A DNA stretch of 9,528 bases from JASEHD01 sp964471945 (GTDB lineage: Bacteria > Bacteroidota > Ignavibacteria > UBA10030 > SZUA-254): contig CAYYIJ010000083.1 in the NCBI GenBank assembly GCA_964471945.1, forward strand, positions 1-9,528. Reading direction: 5' to 3'. The notes under the pieces are model-generated. The model searched no databases. It was not told the DNA's origin and saw nothing but the letters and a program-made list of their open reading frames with translations. The stretch's first letter is position 1. Every line of letters begins with the position of its first letter. This document shows positions 6,605-9,528 of the stretch, in pieces. A program made the position numbers and the translations under genes.

Positions 6605-7403
6605 TACGCTCCTACACGAAATAAATAAATCTGTAAAATTCATAAGATCGAAAACCAAACTCAGACCTAAGATTGCTGTAATCCTCGGATCAGGTTTAGG
6701 CGATTTTGCTGAAACACTTTCTGATAAAGAAGTAATAGGAACCATAGCTATACCGAATTATCCTCAATCAACAGTTATCGGCCATAAGGGTAAAATCATT
6801 TTTGGAAAGTTAGATAAAATCCAGCTCATGGTGTTTCAAGGGCGGGTTCATTATTATGAAACTGGCTCGATTGAAACAATACTTTACCCAATCAGAGTTG
6901 CACATGCACTCGGGATTAAAATCCTTTTGGTAACAAACGCAGCGGGTGGAGTGAACAACACATTTAAACCTGGGGATATCATGTTAATCGAAGATCAGCT
7001 CAACCTAACATTTGAAAATCCATTCAAAGGAATCGCTCCACCAATCCATCATGCTCAATTGTACGACTCGGATTTGCAGAAAAAAATCCGAAGTGTCGCT
7101 AAAAAGAAAAAGATTGAAATAAAGTCGGGCATTTATTGTGGAATAAAAGGACCAAGTTATGAAACTGCCTCTGAAATCAAGATGATCCGTATTTTTGGGG
7201 CAGATGCAGTAGGAATGTCAACTGTTAACGAAGTATCTTTAGCAATTTCACTCGGGATTAAAGTTGCCGGGCTTTCTTGTATCACGAATTTATCAACCGG
7301 AATCTTGGATAAAAAATTATCTCATCAAGAAGTAACTGACGTTGCTAATATGGTTAAACATGTATTTAACAAGTTGATCTCAGGATTCATTTCAGAAAAT
7401 TGA
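6597..7403 (+). CDS. punA: Purine nucleoside phosphorylase (trimeric type)
   Basis: Splits purine (deoxy)ribonucleosides with phosphate to give the free base and (deoxy)ribose 1-phosphate. The 268-residue protein belongs to the trimeric PNP/MTAP family. VILGSGLGDF lies at about residues 28-37 (phosphate site), FQGRVHYYE at 79-87 with conserved Arg and His, VTNAAGG at 111-117, GPSYET at 184-189 with the base-binding Glu188, and VGMSTVNEV at 204-212. Asn230 in CITNLSTG matches the Asn that selects 6-oxopurines such as hypoxanthine and guanine; methylthioadenosine phosphorylases have Asp there. Inosine and guanosine are therefore the likely substrates. The start is TTG at 6597, inside the end of nupC. 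The gene symbol is a convention for this class. Confidence 0.94.
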   Translation: MDNTLLHEINKSVKFIRSKTKLRPKIAVILGSGLGDFAETLSDKEVIGTIAIPNYPQSTVIGHKGKIIFGKLDKIQLMVFQGRVHYYETGSIETILYPIRVAHALGIKILLVTNAAGGVNNTFKPGDIMLIEDQLNLTFENPFKGIAPPIHHAQLYDSDLQKKIRSVAKKKKIEIKSGIYCGIKGPSYETASEIKMIRIFGADAVGMSTVNEVSLAISLGIKVAGLSCITNLSTGILDKKLSHQEVTDVANMVKHVFNKLISGFISEN

Positions 7404-7416
7404 TTACGTATGTATT

Positions 7417-9066
7417 ATGACTACCACACAATGGATTAATTTCACCGACTTTCCTCTCTCCGAGGAAGGATTCTCTCGGCTTTACCGGGATTATATAAAC
7501 GACTTTCAAAAATTACAGCGATACTACGAAACGGATTTCCATTCGCTTGATAATATCAAAAAATATGCTGAACGTATGCGGCATAGGTACACTCATCGAC
7601 AAGAATTAGTTGAAGTATTACTCGACCAGAATCGACAATACCATGCTACCGATGCGACACTGGAAAATATTAGATTGCTTTCAGATGATAACACATTTGC
7701 AGTCGTTACAGGGCAACAAGTTGGAATTCTTACAGGTCCGCTATACACGATTTACAAAGCTATTACCACTATCCAGCTCGCAAAAGTGTTAAATACCATC
7801 CACCCTGGATATAAATTTGTACCTATCTTTTGGTTAGAAGGCGAAGACCATGATTTGACTGAAGCGGCAAGTGCAGGTTTTATTAATGCGGAGTATTCAA
7901 TAACTGAAATTGAATATATGTTGGCTGGAAAACCAACTCAAAAAAATATTGGGGCTGTCGGTGAAATTATTTTCGATGATAACCTGATTGTTTTTCTTAA
8001 TACACTTCATAAAACTCTCGTTCATACAGAATTCAAAGAACAATTATTTGGAATGCTCAGAAATACTTATCATCCTAATACAACATTCAACCAAGCGTTT
8101 GTTTCTTTGATGAATAAATTATTTTATCGGGATGGACTAATTTTCATATCACCGAATAATAAACGATTAAAGCAACTTCTTTCCCATATTTTTCAAAAAG
8201 AGCTTTCTGAATTCCCGCGTGTATCACAGCTCATCATTGAGCAAAGTGCTGAACTTGAAGAAGAATATCATGCACAGATAAAAACAAAAGCACTCAACCT
8301 ATTTTATTTCTACAAAGGTGGGAGATATTTCATTGAACCTCGCGAGAATGATTTCAGTCTGAAAGGTACCCGCCATACTATTTCAAAAGAAGAAATGCTT
8401 CAAACAGCAACTCAGAATCCGGAACTTTTAAGTCCAAATGTTGCTCTCCGTCCAATCTGTCAAGATACCATTCTGCCTACAATTGTTTACGTTGCAGGAC
8501 CATCCGAAATCGCATATTTTGCTCAACTCAAGAAGGTCTATCAATATTTCGATCTTACAATGCCTCTGATATATCCACGTGCAAGTGTTACTCTCATTGA
8601 AGAAAAATTCGAACGCATACTGGAAAAATATCAATTAAATATCTCAGATGTTTTCAGAGGTGTTGAACATGTTCGGAAGAAAGTTATCGAACTTGTTTCC
8701 GAAGTTAACATTGATGAAATGTTTAACGAAGCTAAGCAGTGTATTAATGACCAGCTTAATGAAATGAAATTCGGAATCAATTACATCGACTCGACTCTTA
8801 TTAGTTCATTAGAAAATACACGACAAAATATTGAACAAAATCTTTTTTCGCTTAAGGAGAAAATCACCCAGGGGCAGCAGCGAAAACATGAGATAGCACT
8901 CCGTCAAGTTGAAAAGGTAGTAAACCATATCTATCCAAAGAAAAATTTTCAGGAAAGAGAACTTAACATCATTTATTTTCTGAACAAACATGGACTCAAT
9001 CTTGTTCAGGATCTAATGAGTGAAGTAAAGATAGACGAGTTTAAGCATCAAATAATTATATTGTGA
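7417..9066 (+). CDS. bshC: Bacillithiol biosynthesis cysteine-adding enzyme BshC
   Basis: BshC carries out the last step of bacillithiol synthesis, joining cysteine to glucosaminyl-malate to make the low-molecular-weight thiol BSH. The 549-residue protein has the usual family length. Diagnostic segments are VVTGQQVGILTGPLYTIYKA at about residues 95-114 (nucleotide-type binding core), FWLEGEDHDLTEA at about 138-150, LRPICQDTILPTIVYVAGPSEIAYF at about 345-369, and MPLIYPRAS slightly later. The region from about 430 to 500 is rich in charged heptad-like residues and fits the coiled coil known from the BshC structure. ATG at 7417 is 13 bp after the PNP gene, with no evident Shine-Dalgarno sequence. 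It is the last gene of the operon; bshA and bshB are not in this window. Its link to nucleoside salvage may be only co-transcription. Confidence 0.96.
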   Translation: MTTTQWINFTDFPLSEEGFSRLYRDYINDFQKLQRYYETDFHSLDNIKKYAERMRHRYTHRQELVEVLLDQNRQYHATDATLENIRLLSDDNTFAVVTGQQVGILTGPLYTIYKAITTIQLAKVLNTIHPGYKFVPIFWLEGEDHDLTEAASAGFINAEYSITEIEYMLAGKPTQKNIGAVGEIIFDDNLIVFLNTLHKTLVHTEFKEQLFGMLRNTYHPNTTFNQAFVSLMNKLFYRDGLIFISPNNKRLKQLLSHIFQKELSEFPRVSQLIIEQSAELEEEYHAQIKTKALNLFYFYKGGRYFIEPRENDFSLKGTRHTISKEEMLQTATQNPELLSPNVALRPICQDTILPTIVYVAGPSEIAYFAQLKKVYQYFDLTMPLIYPRASVTLIEEKFERILEKYQLNISDVFRGVEHVRKKVIELVSEVNIDEMFNEAKQCINDQLNEMKFGINYIDSTLISSLENTRQNIEQNLFSLKEKITQGQQRKHEIALRQVEKVVNHIYPKKNFQERELNIIYFLNKHGLNLVQDLMSEVKIDEFKHQIIIL

Positions 9067-9079
9067 TCTGATGTTACGT

Positions 9080-9120
9080 ATGAGCTTCGTTACTTCATTG
9101 CCGTAAACGACAAAGCTCAT
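9080..9120. repeat. Long imperfect stem-loop just after bshC
   Basis: ATGAGCTT (9080-9087) pairs with AAGCTCAT (9113-9120). An inner stem CGTTAC (9088-9093) pairs with GTAAACG (9103-9109) with one bulge, closing a loop of nine bases. It begins 13 bp after the bshC stop and could stabilise the mRNA 3' end. It is not followed by a U-tract, so it is not a classic intrinsic terminator. Confidence 0.5.
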
Positions 9121-9130
9121 GCAAACGAAA

Positions 9131-9144
9131 CATTCTAAAGAATG
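9131..9144. repeat. Short palindrome
   Basis: CATTCT and AGAATG flank a central AA, giving a 14-bp inverted repeat. It lies 10 bp beyond the larger stem-loop that follows bshC. Confidence 0.35.
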
Positions 9145-9174
9145 CTGAATTTATCCTGTAGATGAAGGACACAA

Positions 9175-9188
9175 TCGGATTCATCCGA
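9175..9188. repeat. Short palindrome with TC centre
   Basis: TCGGAT and ATCCGA flank a central TC; as RNA this folds as a 5-bp stem with a TTCA loop. It is followed by CTATTCTTTAATT, a weak U-rich stretch, so a poor intrinsic terminator for bshC is possible. Confidence 0.4.
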
Positions 9189-9202
9189 CTATTCTTTAAT
9201 TA

Positions 9203-9224
9203 GCATCACCGTTCACGGTGATGC
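9203..9224. repeat. 22-bp near-perfect palindrome
   Basis: Arms GCATCACCGT and ACGGTGATGC match perfectly over 10 bp around a central TC. As RNA it gives a 9-bp stem with a TTCA tetraloop. No U-tract follows on either strand, so termination is unlikely unless assisted. A protein-binding site or a transcript-end structure is possible. Confidence 0.55.
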
Positions 9225-9528
9225 GGATAAGAATTTTATCGTTCTGGATATCATCAGTTTTGAGATAAAGTTTCTACCACAATCTCCTGACTTCGTCGCT
9301 TTTTCTGGAAGTATCGAAAACGGGTTAAAAACAGAGAAAATATTTTGAAATGGGTGTCCCAATACCGATACCGATATTAAAGGGTGTATATACGTGAGAA
9401 GAAAAATAAGAGTGGTAGAGTCGGTGTACAAATCATCGATAAGAGCGATGGAAAATATAAACCCAGATTGTTCAATAGGCTATAAATACTCATTTTTATT
9501 TATAACAGTTTATGTAATTTTACAATGC

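Larger units (their letters stand above)
9067..9528. other. 462-bp region without a supportable gene
   Basis: All frames are short or lack recognisable protein features. A minus-strand frame of 72 codons (9431-9213) has no known motif. On the plus strand a GTG at 9394, preceded by AAAGGG at 9379-9384, opens a frame that runs to the window end (45 codons) with a hydrophobic stretch near its end. It could be the start of a gene continuing to the right, but the evidence is weak. The first 180 bp contain several inverted repeats, annotated separately. No clear U-tract terminator for bshC was found. Confidence 0.5.

Noticed and set aside
7404..9082. TTACGTATG repeated on both sides of bshC (7404-7412 and 9074-9082) as possible mobile-element flanks
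   Set aside because: Many 9-bp repeats are expected by chance in 9.5 kb. There is no other sign of insertion, and bshC has the same base composition as its neighbours.
9213..9431. 72-codon open frame on the minus strand
   Set aside because: No recognisable domain, no clear ribosome binding site, and a composition typical of chance frames in AT-rich DNA.
9394..9528. Plus-strand frame from GTG running off the window end
   Set aside because: Only 45 codons are visible. The AAAGGG upstream is suggestive, but no protein motif supports it.

Overview
This is an AT-rich bacterial chromosomal window with densely packed housekeeping genes in two divergent operons. The gene set (BshC of bacillithiol synthesis, a kinase-free PASTA protein upstream of rpe, and a crotonase with a GGGCG motif) and the weak ribosome binding sites suggest the Bacteroidota/Chlorobiota/Ignavibacteriota (FCB) group. 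That placement is an inference from gene types, not a demonstrated affiliation. I found no mobile element, CRISPR array, tRNA or defence system.

Left operon, minus strand, read from 4146 down to about 90: a membrane-anchored protein with three PASTA domains, ribulose-phosphate 3-epimerase (rpe), an enoyl-CoA hydratase/isomerase-family protein, adenine phosphoribosyltransferase (apt), and last a clearly broken NADP-dependent isocitrate dehydrogenase gene (icd). The icd remnant carries three in-frame TAA codons, one in-frame deletion and one frameshifting deletion. It is followed by a hairpin with U-rich tails on both sides that looks like a bidirectional terminator.

Right operon, plus strand, 4257 to 9066: cytidine deaminase (cdd), thymidine kinase (tdk), a concentrative nucleoside transporter (NupC/CNT), purine nucleoside phosphorylase and BshC, the cysteine-adding enzyme of bacillithiol synthesis. 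Gaps are 14 bp or less, or the genes overlap. The first four form a nucleoside uptake and salvage set: the transporter imports nucleosides, Cdd deaminates cytidine and deoxycytidine, Tdk phosphorylates thymidine or deoxyuridine, and PNP releases purine bases. Apt on the other strand recaptures adenine using PRPP. BshC at the end has no obvious metabolic link to the rest.

The two operons are separated by 110 bp that hold two back-to-back sigma70-like promoters whose -35 boxes are only 3 bp apart. The last 462 bp (9067-9528) contain no gene I can support, but they hold several inverted repeats, including a 22-bp near-perfect palindrome. The icd pseudogene is the most notable feature. I found no convincing undescribed system here.
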